A stretch of DNA of 64,000 bases, from NCBI GenBank assembly GCA_030418545.1, contig QAIB01000006.1, forward strand, positions 62,001 through 126,000, read 5' to 3'. Made by a program: the position numbers and the translations under genes. This document shows positions 25,116 through 33,315 of this stretch, one piece after another (the first letter of the stretch is position 1; each line of letters begins with the position of its first letter). Below the pieces are notes generated by a model, which was not told the DNA's origin, ran no database searches, and saw only the letters and a program-made list of their open reading frames with translations. The DNA is from Xenophilus aerolatus. GTDB taxonomy: Bacteria; Pseudomonadota; Gammaproteobacteria; Burkholderiales; Burkholderiaceae_C.

Positions 25116-26033
25116 ATGTTCCTTCTCCAACCGCCCCAGGTGCGCGAACTGACCCTGTTCAGCGCCATGCCCGACGCGTTCCGCCGCCCGCGCCGCAGCG
25201 ACTGGGCCGACGCCAACCGCGGCGGCACGCCCACCGACTCCTTCCTCGAAGGCCCGGTGTTCGACGAGGCCGGCAACCTCTTCGTCACCGACATCCCCTG
25301 GGGCCGCGTGTTCCGCATCGACCCGCAGGGCCACTGGTCGCTGGTGGCCGAGTACGACGGCGAGCCCAACGGCATGAAGTTCCTCGATGCCGGCACGCTG
25401 CTCATCACCGACTACAAGAACGGCCTGATGCAGCTGGACGTGGCCAGCGGCCGCGTCACGCCCTTCCTGCCGCGGCGCAACAGCGAGCGCTTCAAGGGCG
25501 TGAACGATCTGGTCTTCGACCGCGCCGGCAACCTGTACTTCACCGACCAGGGCCAGACCGGGCTGCACGATCCCACAGGCCGGCTCTACCGCCTGTCGCC
25601 TGACGGCCGGCTGGACCAGTTGCTGGGCAACATCCCCAGCCCCAACGGCGTGGCGCTGTCACCGGACGAGAAGGTGCTGTACCTGGCGGTGACGCGCGGC
25701 AACTGCGTCTGGCGCGTGCCGCTGCTGCCGGACGGCAGCGTCTCGAAGGTGAGCCAGTTCTTCACCTCGTATGGCCCCAGCGGCCCCGACGGCCTGGCCG
25801 TGGATGCGCAGGGCCGCGTGCTGGTGGCCAACCCCGGACTGGGCTACCTCTGGGTGCTCAACACGCGGGCCGAACCGGTGCAGGTGCTGCGCGGTCCGGC
25901 CGGCGCGTCGATCACCAACCTGGCCTTCGGCGGGCCGCAGCGGAGCACGGTGTTCGTCACCGATTCGACGCATGGCCACGTGCTGACGGCCGAGATGGAC
26001 GTGGCGGGCCTGCCGCTCGCGCGGCGCGGCTGA
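25116..26033 (+). CDS. SMP-30/gluconolactonase family lactonase
   Basis: A 305-aa six-bladed beta-propeller. Metal-site and family motifs are FLEGPVFDEAGNLFVTDIP near residue 43, GEPNGMKF near 85, GVNDLVFDRAGNLYFTDQG near 127 and PNGVALSPDEKVLYLAV near 175. Family members hydrolyse sugar-acid or aldonolactones using one divalent metal bound by Glu, Asn and Asp. It lies 15 bases after the amidohydrolase and 89 before another Bug gene. I find no signal peptide, so it acts in the cytoplasm on an imported or newly formed lactone. Confidence 0.92.
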   Translation: MFLLQPPQVRELTLFSAMPDAFRRPRRSDWADANRGGTPTDSFLEGPVFDEAGNLFVTDIPWGRVFRIDPQGHWSLVAEYDGEPNGMKFLDAGTLLITDYKNGLMQLDVASGRVTPFLPRRNSERFKGVNDLVFDRAGNLYFTDQGQTGLHDPTGRLYRLSPDGRLDQLLGNIPSPNGVALSPDEKVLYLAVTRGNCVWRVPLLPDGSVSKVSQFFTSYGPSGPDGLAVDAQGRVLVANPGLGYLWVLNTRAEPVQVLRGPAGASITNLAFGGPQRSTVFVTDSTHGHVLTAEMDVAGLPLARRG

Positions 26034-26122
26034 AGCCCGCCCGACCGACTGCCGGCGGCGTTGCAGTGGCAGTCCGGTGCAAAGCTGCTTTCCAAGACCT
26101 CATTCCCTCAGGAGACGACTTC

Positions 26123-27100
26123 ATGCGCATCGCTCGAACATTCCTCGCCGCGGCCCTGGGCATCGGCATCGCCGTCGGCGCGACCGGGGCCCTGGCCCAG
26201 GACGCCTACCCCAGCAAGCCCATCCGGGTGATCGTCCCCTTCGCCGCCGGCGGCCCGGCGGACGTGGTGGCGCGCGAGATGGCGCAGTCCCTGGGCAAGG
26301 AACTGGGGCAGTCGCTGGTCGTCGAGAACCAGGGCGGCGGCGCGGGCGTGCCGGCGCTGGGCACGGTGTCGCGTGCGCCCGCCGACGGGTACACGCTGCT
26401 GTTTGCCGCCTCGGGCAATGTCGTGATCCAGCCGCTGCTGACGAAGAACCGCGTGGACATCCTCCAGCAGCTCTCGCCGGTCGGCATGGTGAGCGCCAGC
26501 CCCCATGTGCTGGTCGTATCGAGCAAGCTGCCCGTGCGCACGGTGAAGGAGTTCACGGCCTATGCCAAGGCCCATCCCGGCCAGGTCAACTTCGCCTCGG
26601 CCGGCGTCGGCGGCCTGGCGCACCTGGGCACCGAGCTGTTCGAGCGCGCGGCGGGCATCGACGCGCGGCATGTGCCCTACAAGGGGACGTCGCAGGCCAT
26701 GGCCGACCTGGCCGGCGGCGAGGTCCAGGCCATGTTCAGCAGCCTGCCGTCGATGAAGGGCCTGATCGACAAGGGCGCGATCCGGGTGATCGGCGTCACG
26801 GCGCCCTCTTCCTCGCCCGCCTACAAGGGCATTCCCGTCATCAAGGATGCCGGCGTGCCCAATTTCGAATACACGACCTGGTACGGCCTCTATGGACCCG
26901 CCGGGCTGCCCGCGGCCGTGGTGGACCGCCTGAGTGCGGCGCTCACCCGCCTGGCCGCCGACAAGGCCTTCGGCGAGCGCCTGCTGGCCCAGGGCGTCGA
27001 TCTGTCGATCAGCTCGGCCAAGGACCTGGGCGAGCGCACGCGCCGCGAGACCGCCACCTGGGACAAGGTGATCCGCGAGGCCGGGATCGAGCTGAACTGA
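26123..27100 (+). CDS. Bug-family periplasmic solute receptor
   Basis: 325 aa. ATG 26123 follows CAGGAG (26109-26114). The signal peptide is cleaved after GALA, then QDAYPSKPIRVIVPFAAGGPAD. APADGYTLLFAASG and RHVPYKGTSQAM are the ligand loops. The usual LPYDP segment is replaced by KNRVDILQQLSP, and the LPDVPT segment by YKGIPVIKDAG. That makes it one of the more divergent receptors here, and it may bind a different ligand. It is the last gene before a convergent IclR regulator. Confidence 0.9.
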   Translation: MRIARTFLAAALGIGIAVGATGALAQDAYPSKPIRVIVPFAAGGPADVVAREMAQSLGKELGQSLVVENQGGGAGVPALGTVSRAPADGYTLLFAASGNVVIQPLLTKNRVDILQQLSPVGMVSASPHVLVVSSKLPVRTVKEFTAYAKAHPGQVNFASAGVGGLAHLGTELFERAAGIDARHVPYKGTSQAMADLAGGEVQAMFSSLPSMKGLIDKGAIRVIGVTAPSSSPAYKGIPVIKDAGVPNFEYTTWYGLYGPAGLPAAVVDRLSAALTRLAADKAFGERLLAQGVDLSISSAKDLGERTRRETATWDKVIREAGIELN

Positions 27101-27111
27101 GCCAACTCGGC

Positions 27112-27876
27112 TCAGGGGTGCCAGCGAGAGACGACCGGCGGTGTCGCCGGCGAGCGCCCGCCGGCGAGTGCATACGACAGCTGGTTGGCCGCTGCCACCA
27201 CGGTCTTCGCATGGGTCTCCAGCTTGGCACGCGTGAGCCGCGAGCTGGGTCCCGAGATGCACATGGAGCCCAGCAGGTGCCAGCCGGTGCGGAAGACCGG
27301 CGCGGCCACGCTCGACACGTCGGGCTCGCGCTCGCCCAGCGACAGGTGGTAGCCACAGGTGCGGATCGTCTCGTAGGGCTCGCCCTGCGCGCCGCTGAAG
27401 GCCAGGATCACCCGGCCCGGGGCGCCCAGGTCCAGCGGCAGCCGCGCGCCGATGCGCACGTGGTGCCGCACCGACTGCGGTCCCTCCACCCGCGCCACGC
27501 AGGCGCGGATGTCGCCCTCGCGCACGTAGAACGACGCGCTCTCGCCGCTGAGCCGCACCAGCTCGTGCAGCGCCGGCTCGACCACGTTGTTGACGTCGAA
27601 GCCGGCCTGGTAGCGCGCTCCCAGCCAACCGGCCGCCGGCCCCAGCCGCCACTGGCCGGACTCCGTCTGCACCATGTAGTTCGACTGCGCCAGCGTGCGC
27701 GCCAGGCGCAGCACCGTGGTCTTGTGCATGCCGCTGCGGCGGCTCAGCTCGGCCAGGCTCAGGGCCGACTCGCCGACCTCGAAGGTTTCCATCAGAGAGA
27801 GCGCGCGGGTGACCGCGATCACACCGCCTTCGCCGCGCCCGTCGGACGCTTCTGCCGCAGACGCATCGTTGCGCAT
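27112..27876 (-). CDS. IclR-family transcriptional regulator (paralogue of 32355-33119)
   Basis: 254 aa, ATG at 27876. The N-terminal winged HTH is SLAELSRRSGMHKTTVLRLARTL (residues ~42-64). The IclR effector domain has LHELVRLSGESASFYVREG and GAPGRVILAF. Length and sequence match the regulator at 32355-33119 (both 254 aa, both ending in WHP), so they are recent paralogues. It is divergent from a Bug gene and ends 12 bases from the preceding Bug gene. It likely controls one or both with a small carboxylate as effector. Confidence 0.92.
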   Translation of the reverse strand: MRNDASAAEASDGRGEGGVIAVTRALSLMETFEVGESALSLAELSRRSGMHKTTVLRLARTLAQSNYMVQTESGQWRLGPAAGWLGARYQAGFDVNNVVEPALHELVRLSGESASFYVREGDIRACVARVEGPQSVRHHVRIGARLPLDLGAPGRVILAFSGAQGEPYETIRTCGYHLSLGEREPDVSSVAAPVFRTGWHLLGSMCISGPSSRLTRAKLETHAKTVVAAANQLSYALAGGRSPATPPVVSRWHP

Positions 27877-27888
27877 GTCGGACCTCGG

Positions 27889-27936
27889 TTCGTGGAACGA
27901 AACGACATTGTATGGGTTGAAACCGCACCCTAGAGT
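27889..27936 (+). promoter_or_regulatory. Divergent IclR/Bug control region: operator dyad plus promoter
   Basis: TTCGT (27889-27893) GGA ACGAA (27897-27901) is a perfect 5-bp dyad. Seven bases further a -35 TTGTAT (27908-27913) and -10 TAGAGT (27931-27936) are separated by 17 bases and point at the Bug gene starting at 27987. The dyad directly upstream of the -35 fits activation by the divergent IclR protein. Confidence 0.58.
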
Positions 27937-27986
27937 GCGCTCCGGGACGCACTCCCTGCGTCCGGAACACAGTCGGAGACAAACCC

Positions 27987-28958
27987 GTGAAGACATCCCG
28001 CCGCGCCGCGTTGGCGCTCGCCGCCGCATCCCTGCTCGCCGCCACCGCGGCCCATGCCGAGACCTGGCCCGCCCGCCCGATCCGCCTCGTCGTGCCCTTC
28101 CCGGCCGGTGGCGGCACCGACATCATCGCCCGCGAGTTAACGAACAAGCTCACCAGCTACGGCTACAACTTCGTGGTCGACAACAAGCCCGGCTCCGGCG
28201 GCAACCTGGGCGTGGACGCCGCGGCCAAGGCCGCGCCCGACGGCTACACGCTGGTGCTGGGCCAGACCAGCAACCTGGCGATCAATCCGACGCTCTACAC
28301 CAAGCTGCCCTACGACCCGCTGAAGGACCTGACGCCGATCAGCCTGGTGGCGACCTCGCCGCTGGTCGTCGTGGCCGGCACCGCCACGCCGTACAAGACC
28401 CTGGCCGACGTGGTCAAGACGGCGAAGGCCAAGCCCGACAGCATCAACTACGCCTCCTCGGGCAACGGCACGGTGGCCCACCTGGCCATGGAATCCTTCC
28501 AGAAGGCCGCGGGCATCAAGCTCACGCACATTCCGTACAAGGGCGCGGCCCAGGGCGTCACCGACGTGATCAGCGGCCAGGTGCAGCTGTACGTGTCCTC
28601 GGTGCCCACGCTGCTGCCCCACATCAAGTCCGGCAAGATGCATGCGCTGGCGCTGACCTCGCTGCAGCGCGCCTCGGACCTGCCGCAGGTCCCCACGGTG
28701 GCCGAGTCGGGCTACAAGGGCTTCGAGGCCATCACCTGGTTCGGCATCGCGGGGCCGGCCGGCCTGCCCAAGGAGATCGTGGCCAAGCTCAATGCCGACA
28801 TCAACAAGGCGCTGCAGGACCCGGCGCTCAAGCAGAAGCTCTCGGGCCAAGGGGCCGACGTGCAGGGCAGCAGCGCGGCCGACTTCGCCAAGCTGATCCG
28901 CGACGACATCCCGCGCTGGGGCAAGCTGGTGAAGGACTCGGGCGCCAAGGTGGACTGA
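27987..28958 (+). CDS. Bug-family periplasmic solute receptor
   Basis: 323 aa with a GTG start at 27987 after CGGAGAC; no ATG lies before the signal peptide. The signal peptide is cleaved after AAHA, then ETWPARPIRLVVPFPAGGGTD. KAAPDGYTLVLGQTS, LPYDPLKDLTP and THIPYKGAAQGV follow. Gene order (divergent from IclR, facing another Bug gene) suggests that this receptor is the main target of the IclR at 27112. The next gene converges on it with only 15 bases between stops. Confidence 0.9.
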   Translation: MKTSRRAALALAAASLLAATAAHAETWPARPIRLVVPFPAGGGTDIIARELTNKLTSYGYNFVVDNKPGSGGNLGVDAAAKAAPDGYTLVLGQTSNLAINPTLYTKLPYDPLKDLTPISLVATSPLVVVAGTATPYKTLADVVKTAKAKPDSINYASSGNGTVAHLAMESFQKAAGIKLTHIPYKGAAQGVTDVISGQVQLYVSSVPTLLPHIKSGKMHALALTSLQRASDLPQVPTVAESGYKGFEAITWFGIAGPAGLPKEIVAKLNADINKALQDPALKQKLSGQGADVQGSSAADFAKLIRDDIPRWGKLVKDSGAKVD

Positions 28959-28973
28959 GGCCCGGCGCCGCGC

Positions 28974-29960
28974 TCACTCGGTCGTGAGCAGGCCCGACGC
29001 GATCAGGCCCCGGTAGGTGTCGACCTGGCGCGCGAGGAACTGCTCGAACTCGGCGGCCGGCATGCGCGTGGGCACGCCACCGATGTCCTCCACATGCCGC
29101 CGCACCGCGGCATCGGCCAGCACCGCGTCGTTGGCCTCCACCAGGCGCTTGACCACGGCCGGCGGCACGTCCTTCGGCGCCATCAGCGCGGTGAAGGGGG
29201 CGATATCCACCTCGGGCTGCTTGAGCTGTGCCATGGTCGGCACGTCGGGCAGCGACGGCACGCGCTGGCCGAACACGGTGCCGATGGCGCGCAGCCGGCC
29301 GGCCTTGACCAGTTGCAGGGCCGAGGGCAGGTCGGTGGCCACGGCATCGAGCTGCCCGCCCAGCAGGTCTTGGACCGCCGGGCCCGCGCCCTTGTAGCCG
29401 ACGATGACGAACTGCCCGCCCAGCGCCTTCTGCAGCTGGAGGATGTTCACGTGGCCCGCCGTGCCGTTGCCGGGATGGCCGAACTTCACCTCGCGCGGAT
29501 GTGCCTTCACGTGGGCCGCGAAGTCGGCATAGCTGCGGATGGGTGAATTCGCACTCACCACCAGCACGCCGGGCACCTGCGTCAGCAGTGCCACCGGCTT
29601 GAAGTCCTTCAGGCCGTACTGCGCCGCCTTGCCGGCGAGTTGCCAGCTCGAGACGATGGGGCCGGTGGTGCCGATCATCAGCGTGTAACCGTCGGCCTCC
29701 GCCTTCGCCACCTGCATGGCGCCGATCATGCCGCCCGCGCCGCCCTTGTTGTCCACCACGAAGGGCTGGTTCAGGCGGCGTGCGTAGGCCTCCGCGAAGA
29801 TGCGCGCCGTGCTGTCGGCGTTGCCGCCGGGCACGAAGGGCACGACGACCTTGACGGCGCGGCTGGGGTAGCCGGCCTCCTGGGCGAATGCGGGGCCGAG
29901 GCCCAGTGCCAGGGCAGCGGCAAGCACGGCGGTGCGCCGCGTGACGAGGGTGGAATGCAT
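28974..29960 (-). CDS. Bug-family periplasmic solute receptor
   Basis: 328 aa, ATG at 29960. Signal peptide MHSTLVTRRTAVLAAALALG, cleaved after PAFA. The mature part starts QEAGYPSRAVKVVVPFVPGGN. KAEADGYTLMIGTTG replaces the usual Pro-Asp segment and VIVGYKGAGPAVQ the VPYKG loop. The PEVDIAPFTALMAPKDVP region is unusual for the family. It is the third gene of a leftward unit with an alpha-hydroxyacid oxidase and another Bug receptor. Confidence 0.88.
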   Translation of the reverse strand: MHSTLVTRRTAVLAAALALGLGPAFAQEAGYPSRAVKVVVPFVPGGNADSTARIFAEAYARRLNQPFVVDNKGGAGGMIGAMQVAKAEADGYTLMIGTTGPIVSSWQLAGKAAQYGLKDFKPVALLTQVPGVLVVSANSPIRSYADFAAHVKAHPREVKFGHPGNGTAGHVNILQLQKALGGQFVIVGYKGAGPAVQDLLGGQLDAVATDLPSALQLVKAGRLRAIGTVFGQRVPSLPDVPTMAQLKQPEVDIAPFTALMAPKDVPPAVVKRLVEANDAVLADAAVRRHVEDIGGVPTRMPAAEFEQFLARQVDTYRGLIASGLLTTE

Positions 29961-30031
29961 GTCTGTCTCCAGTTCGAATCGAAAGATTGGGGCGGCGGCG
30001 GCCTCGCCGCGTCGCCACGCCGCGGCGGCGT

Positions 30032-31003
30032 TCAGTCCTGCTTGATGTCGCCCTTGCGGATCACCTCGGACCAGGTCGCGTCTTCCTTCTTCAGGTAGTC
30101 GGCGAATTCGGCCGGCGTGGAACCGACGACCTGCGCGCCCACGTCGCCGAAGCGCTGGCGCACCTCGGGCTCGCGCAGCGTTTCGACGAGCGCCTTGTGC
30201 AGCGTGTCGGCCACGTCGCGCGGCGTGCCCTTGGGCACGAAGACGCCGTTCCACTCGTAAACGGCGAAGCCTGGTATGACGGTCTCGGCCACCGTGGGCA
30301 CCTCGGGCAGGCGCTGCGAGCGCTGGGGCGACGAGATGGCCAGCGCGCGCAGCTTGCCGCTGTCGACCAGCGGCGATGAGGCGGCGACGGTGCTGAACAT
30401 GAAGTCCACCTGCCCGCCCATCACGTCGGTGATGGCCGGGCCGCCGCTCTTGTAGGGCACGTGCACCATGTCCAGGCCCAGCTTCTGGCGGAACAGCTCC
30501 GAGGCCAGGCGCTGCACGGTGCCGCTGCCGCCGGAGGCGAAGTTGATCTTGCCGGGCCTGGCCTTGGCCTGGCTCACCAGGTCGCCCACCGTCTTGTAGC
30601 CCGAGCCGGCCTTGACGATCAGGATGTTGGGCGCCAGGGACACCAGCGACAGCGGCTCCAGCGCCGAAGTCTGGAAGGGCATCTGCGGGAACAGGTGCGG
30701 ATTGATCGAGTACGGCGTGGCGTCGTAGAGCAGCGTGTAGCCGTCGTTGCGCGCCTTGGCCACGAAGGCCGCGCCGATGGTGCCGCTGGCGCCGGCGCGG
30801 TTGTCGATGATCACGCTGGTGCCCAGGCGCGTGCCCATGCGGTTGGCCACGATGCGGGCCAGCGCGTCCGCCGCGCCGCCGGGTGCGTAGGGCACCACGA
30901 TCGTGATCGGGCGGTCGGGGTAGGCGGCCAGCGCGCCCGCGCAGGCGCCCAGGGCCAGCAGGGCCGCGGCCAGGGGGCGCAGCGTCATCTTGAAGCGGGT
31001 CAT
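30032..31003 (-). CDS. Bug-family periplasmic solute receptor
   Basis: 323 aa. The signal peptide is cleaved after GALA, then AYPDRPITIVVPYAPGGAAD. ARNDGYTLLYDATP, MVHVPYKSGGPAI and LPEVPTVAETVIPGF are the Bug landmarks. Its ATG overlaps the stop of the alpha-hydroxyacid oxidase gene (ATGA), tying receptor and oxidase into one translation unit. Its ligand is therefore probably an alpha-hydroxy acid. The Cys in LGACAG of the signal peptide is not a convincing lipobox. Confidence 0.9.
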   Translation of the reverse strand: MTRFKMTLRPLAAALLALGACAGALAAYPDRPITIVVPYAPGGAADALARIVANRMGTRLGTSVIIDNRAGASGTIGAAFVAKARNDGYTLLYDATPYSINPHLFPQMPFQTSALEPLSLVSLAPNILIVKAGSGYKTVGDLVSQAKARPGKINFASGGSGTVQRLASELFRQKLGLDMVHVPYKSGGPAITDVMGGQVDFMFSTVAASSPLVDSGKLRALAISSPQRSQRLPEVPTVAETVIPGFAVYEWNGVFVPKGTPRDVADTLHKALVETLREPEVRQRFGDVGAQVVGSTPAEFADYLKKEDATWSEVIRKGDIKQD

Positions 31004-32265
31004 GGTTCGTATCCTTGGAATAAATGGGAAGGCAGGTGCACGCGGGCCAGGCGTTCGGGGCCGAGTTGCCCGAGCCGCTCGACGCCCAGCAGGGCCATGT
31101 CGCGATGGATCTCGTCCTTGAGCAGGCGGATGGCATGCGCCACCCCCGCCTCGCCGCCGATGGCCGCGGCATAGGCCATGGGGCGGCCCACGAAGACGTG
31201 GTCGGCGCCCAGCGCCAGGGCCTTGAGCACGTCGGTGCCGCGCCGCACGCCGCTGTCGAGCATGAGCGCCATGGCGCCCTTGACGCGCGCCGCCTCGGGC
31301 AGTGCCAGCAGCGGCGGCAGGGTGCCGTCGAGCTGCCGGCCGCCGTGGTTGGACAGGATCACGCCGTCGGCGCCCGCCTGCTCGGCGCGGCGCACGTCGT
31401 CGGCCGAGATCAGGCCCTTGATCACCAGCTTGCCGCGCCACAGGCGCCGCACCAGCGCGAGGTGGTCCCAGCTCAAGTGGTCGCGCAGGCCGAACTGGCG
31501 CACCACGCTGCGCGAGATGATGGGCACGCCGCGGCCCGCGCCCGCGTTTTCGAAGTGCGGCATGCCGTGGCTGAGCAGCGTGCGCGCCAGCGTGCCGGCC
31601 AGCCAGCGCGGGCGTGCGAGGCCGTCCACCGCCAGGCGCAGCGAGGGGCGCAGCGGCGTCGAGAAGCCCACGCGCACGTTGTTCTCGCGATTGGCGAGCG
31701 TGGCCGTGTCCACCGTCACCACCAGGGTGCGAAAGCCGGCCTTCTCCACGCGGGCGACCAGGCCCTCGATGTGCGCCGGCTCGCCGGGGATGTAGGCCTG
31801 GAACCAGCCGCAGGTGGGGGCGGCCTCGGCCACCCGCTCCATCCGGGTCAGCGAGGCGCCGCTGAGCACGTGCGGAATGCCGGCCGCCTCGGCCGCGCGC
31901 GCCATGACGACGTCGCCGTCGTAGGCGAACAGGGCGCACAGGCCCATTGGCGCGATGCCGAAGGGCGCCTGGTAGCTCTGCCCCATCAGCTGCACCACCT
32001 GCTGGCGGGCCGCCACGTTGACCAGCACCTGGGTGCGGAACATCCACTGCCGGAAGGCCGCGGTGTTGGCCTGCAGGGTCACGTTGTCCTCCACGCCACC
32101 CTGCAGGTAGCCGAAGATCGGGCGCGGCAGCGTGCGCTGCGCGGCCGGCTCCAGGTCGCGCAGCGAGAGGATCGGGCGCAGCCGCGGCGGCAGTTGGCGG
32201 CGGGCGTCGGGCGCGGGGCCGAGCTGTGGCTTGGCCAGCGAGGGCGTTGGGAAAGGCGTGCTCAT
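31000..32265 (-). CDS. FMN-dependent alpha-hydroxyacid oxidase/dehydrogenase
   Basis: 421 aa, cytoplasmic or membrane-associated TIM barrel of the LldD/glycolate oxidase/mandelate dehydrogenase family. FGYLQGGVEDN near residue 52, PFGIAPMGLCALF near 100, VTVDTATLANRENN near 185 and the active-site LSNHGGRQLDG near 307 (base His and substrate Arg) are conserved. GADHVFVGRPMAYAA binds the FMN phosphate. It oxidises an L-2-hydroxyacid to the 2-oxo acid. Context (overlapping Bug receptor, nearby IclR and lactonase) suggests the substrate is an island-specific hydroxyacid rather than lactate. Confidence 0.9.
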   Translation of the reverse strand: MSTPFPTPSLAKPQLGPAPDARRQLPPRLRPILSLRDLEPAAQRTLPRPIFGYLQGGVEDNVTLQANTAAFRQWMFRTQVLVNVAARQQVVQLMGQSYQAPFGIAPMGLCALFAYDGDVVMARAAEAAGIPHVLSGASLTRMERVAEAAPTCGWFQAYIPGEPAHIEGLVARVEKAGFRTLVVTVDTATLANRENNVRVGFSTPLRPSLRLAVDGLARPRWLAGTLARTLLSHGMPHFENAGAGRGVPIISRSVVRQFGLRDHLSWDHLALVRRLWRGKLVIKGLISADDVRRAEQAGADGVILSNHGGRQLDGTLPPLLALPEAARVKGAMALMLDSGVRRGTDVLKALALGADHVFVGRPMAYAAAIGGEAGVAHAIRLLKDEIHRDMALLGVERLGQLGPERLARVHLPSHLFQGYEP

Positions 32266-32333
32266 GACGGGTGTGAATGGGGCCGCCTGTGCAGCCCGAA
32301 CCCATTGGACGTGCGTGCCCTGCCCGCGGGCAA

Positions 32334-32354
32334 CGCGTTACGCAGCGTGGAACG
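32334..32354. promoter_or_regulatory. Shared operator-like motif, copy 1
   Basis: CGCGTTACGC (32334-32343), six bases, then GAACG (32350-32354). The same arrangement occurs at 33195-33215. This copy is 69-89 bases upstream of the alpha-hydroxyacid oxidase start and touches the IclR stop codon. It is the likely binding site of the adjacent IclR regulator. Confidence 0.55.
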
Positions 32355-33119
32355 TCAGGGGTGCCAGGTGGCGCGCAGCGCCGTGGCGGGCATGCCGCCG
32401 AGCGCGAGGCCCAGCTCCCGCGCCGCCGCCACCGTCGGCGGTGCGAGCCGTCGCAGGCGCACCGCCGTCAGGCGCGCGGCCGGCCCCGCGGTGCTGATGG
32501 CGCCCAGCACCATGCCCTGGGCGCCGCGCACCGCCGCCGCCACGGCGGCGGCTTCGCTGTCGCGTTCGCCGCGCGCGTAGTGGAAGCCCTGGCGACGGAT
32601 GCGTTCGTACAGGTCGCCCGGCTCGCCCAGGGCGGCCAGGATGACGCGGCCCGGCGCACCGCGATCCAGCGGCAGCACCTCGCCGGAGCGCACATGGTCG
32701 GGCAGCGCCGCCGGGCCGTCGCAGCGCATCAGGCAGCTGCGCAGGTTGCCCTCGTGCACGTAGAAGGCGGCGCTCTCGCCCGTCTCGGCGCACAGCTTCT
32801 TCAGGATCGGCTCGATGGCCGAATCGACATCGAACTGCGCCTGGTAGCGCGAGCCCAGCCATCCCGCGGCGGGGCCGAGGCGCCAGGCGCCGTCCTCGCG
32901 CGGCACCAGGAAGCGCGACACCGCCAGGGTGCGCGCCAGCCGCAGCACGGTGGGCTTGTGCATGCCGGTGCGCCGCGCCAGTTCGGCCAGCGGCAGGAAC
33001 ACCTCGCGGCCGTCGAAGGCCGAGAGGATGGCGATCGCCCGCCCCACGGCCTGCACCTGTCCGGAGCGCACGCCGCGGGCGGCATCGTTCGCACGTGCGG
33101 TCTGCAGCAGCGCGCGCAT
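32355..33119 (-). CDS. IclR-family transcriptional regulator (paralogue of 27112-27876)
   Basis: 254 aa from ATG 33119; the frame is open further upstream, but this start gives the same length as its paralogue. The HTH is PLAELARRTGMHKPTVLRLARTL near residue 42. The effector domain has LCAETGESAAFYVHEGN and GAPGRVILAALGEPG. It lies between a rightward beta-propeller lactonase and the leftward alpha-hydroxyacid oxidase operon and has a copy of the same 21-base motif on each side. That placement makes it the best candidate regulator of both. Confidence 0.9.
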   Translation of the reverse strand: MRALLQTARANDAARGVRSGQVQAVGRAIAILSAFDGREVFLPLAELARRTGMHKPTVLRLARTLAVSRFLVPREDGAWRLGPAAGWLGSRYQAQFDVDSAIEPILKKLCAETGESAAFYVHEGNLRSCLMRCDGPAALPDHVRSGEVLPLDRGAPGRVILAALGEPGDLYERIRRQGFHYARGERDSEAAAVAAAVRGAQGMVLGAISTAGPAARLTAVRLRRLAPPTVAAARELGLALGGMPATALRATWHP

Positions 33120-33194
33120 GTCCGCAGCCGGGCGGGGATCGGCAGACCGCAGCGAGCGCTTCGCCACCGCGCTCTGGGCAGGAAGGGCGCCGTG

Positions 33195-33215
33195 CGCGTT
33201 ACGCGCTGCAGAACG
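33195..33215. promoter_or_regulatory. Shared operator-like motif, copy 2
   Basis: CGCGTTACGC (33195-33204), six bases, then GAACG (33211-33215), identical in layout to 32334-32354. It is in the 196-base region between the divergent IclR gene and the lactonase gene at 33316. A regulator bound here could control both. Confidence 0.55.
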
Positions 33216-33315
33216 CATTGCAGTGGAAGCGGGAGGTCTCGATGATCCCTGCATTGTGCGGCGCGCCGCAAAGGCCTTGCGCCGCGACCTCCTCCTTCCG
33301 CTCCCTTGATACCTC

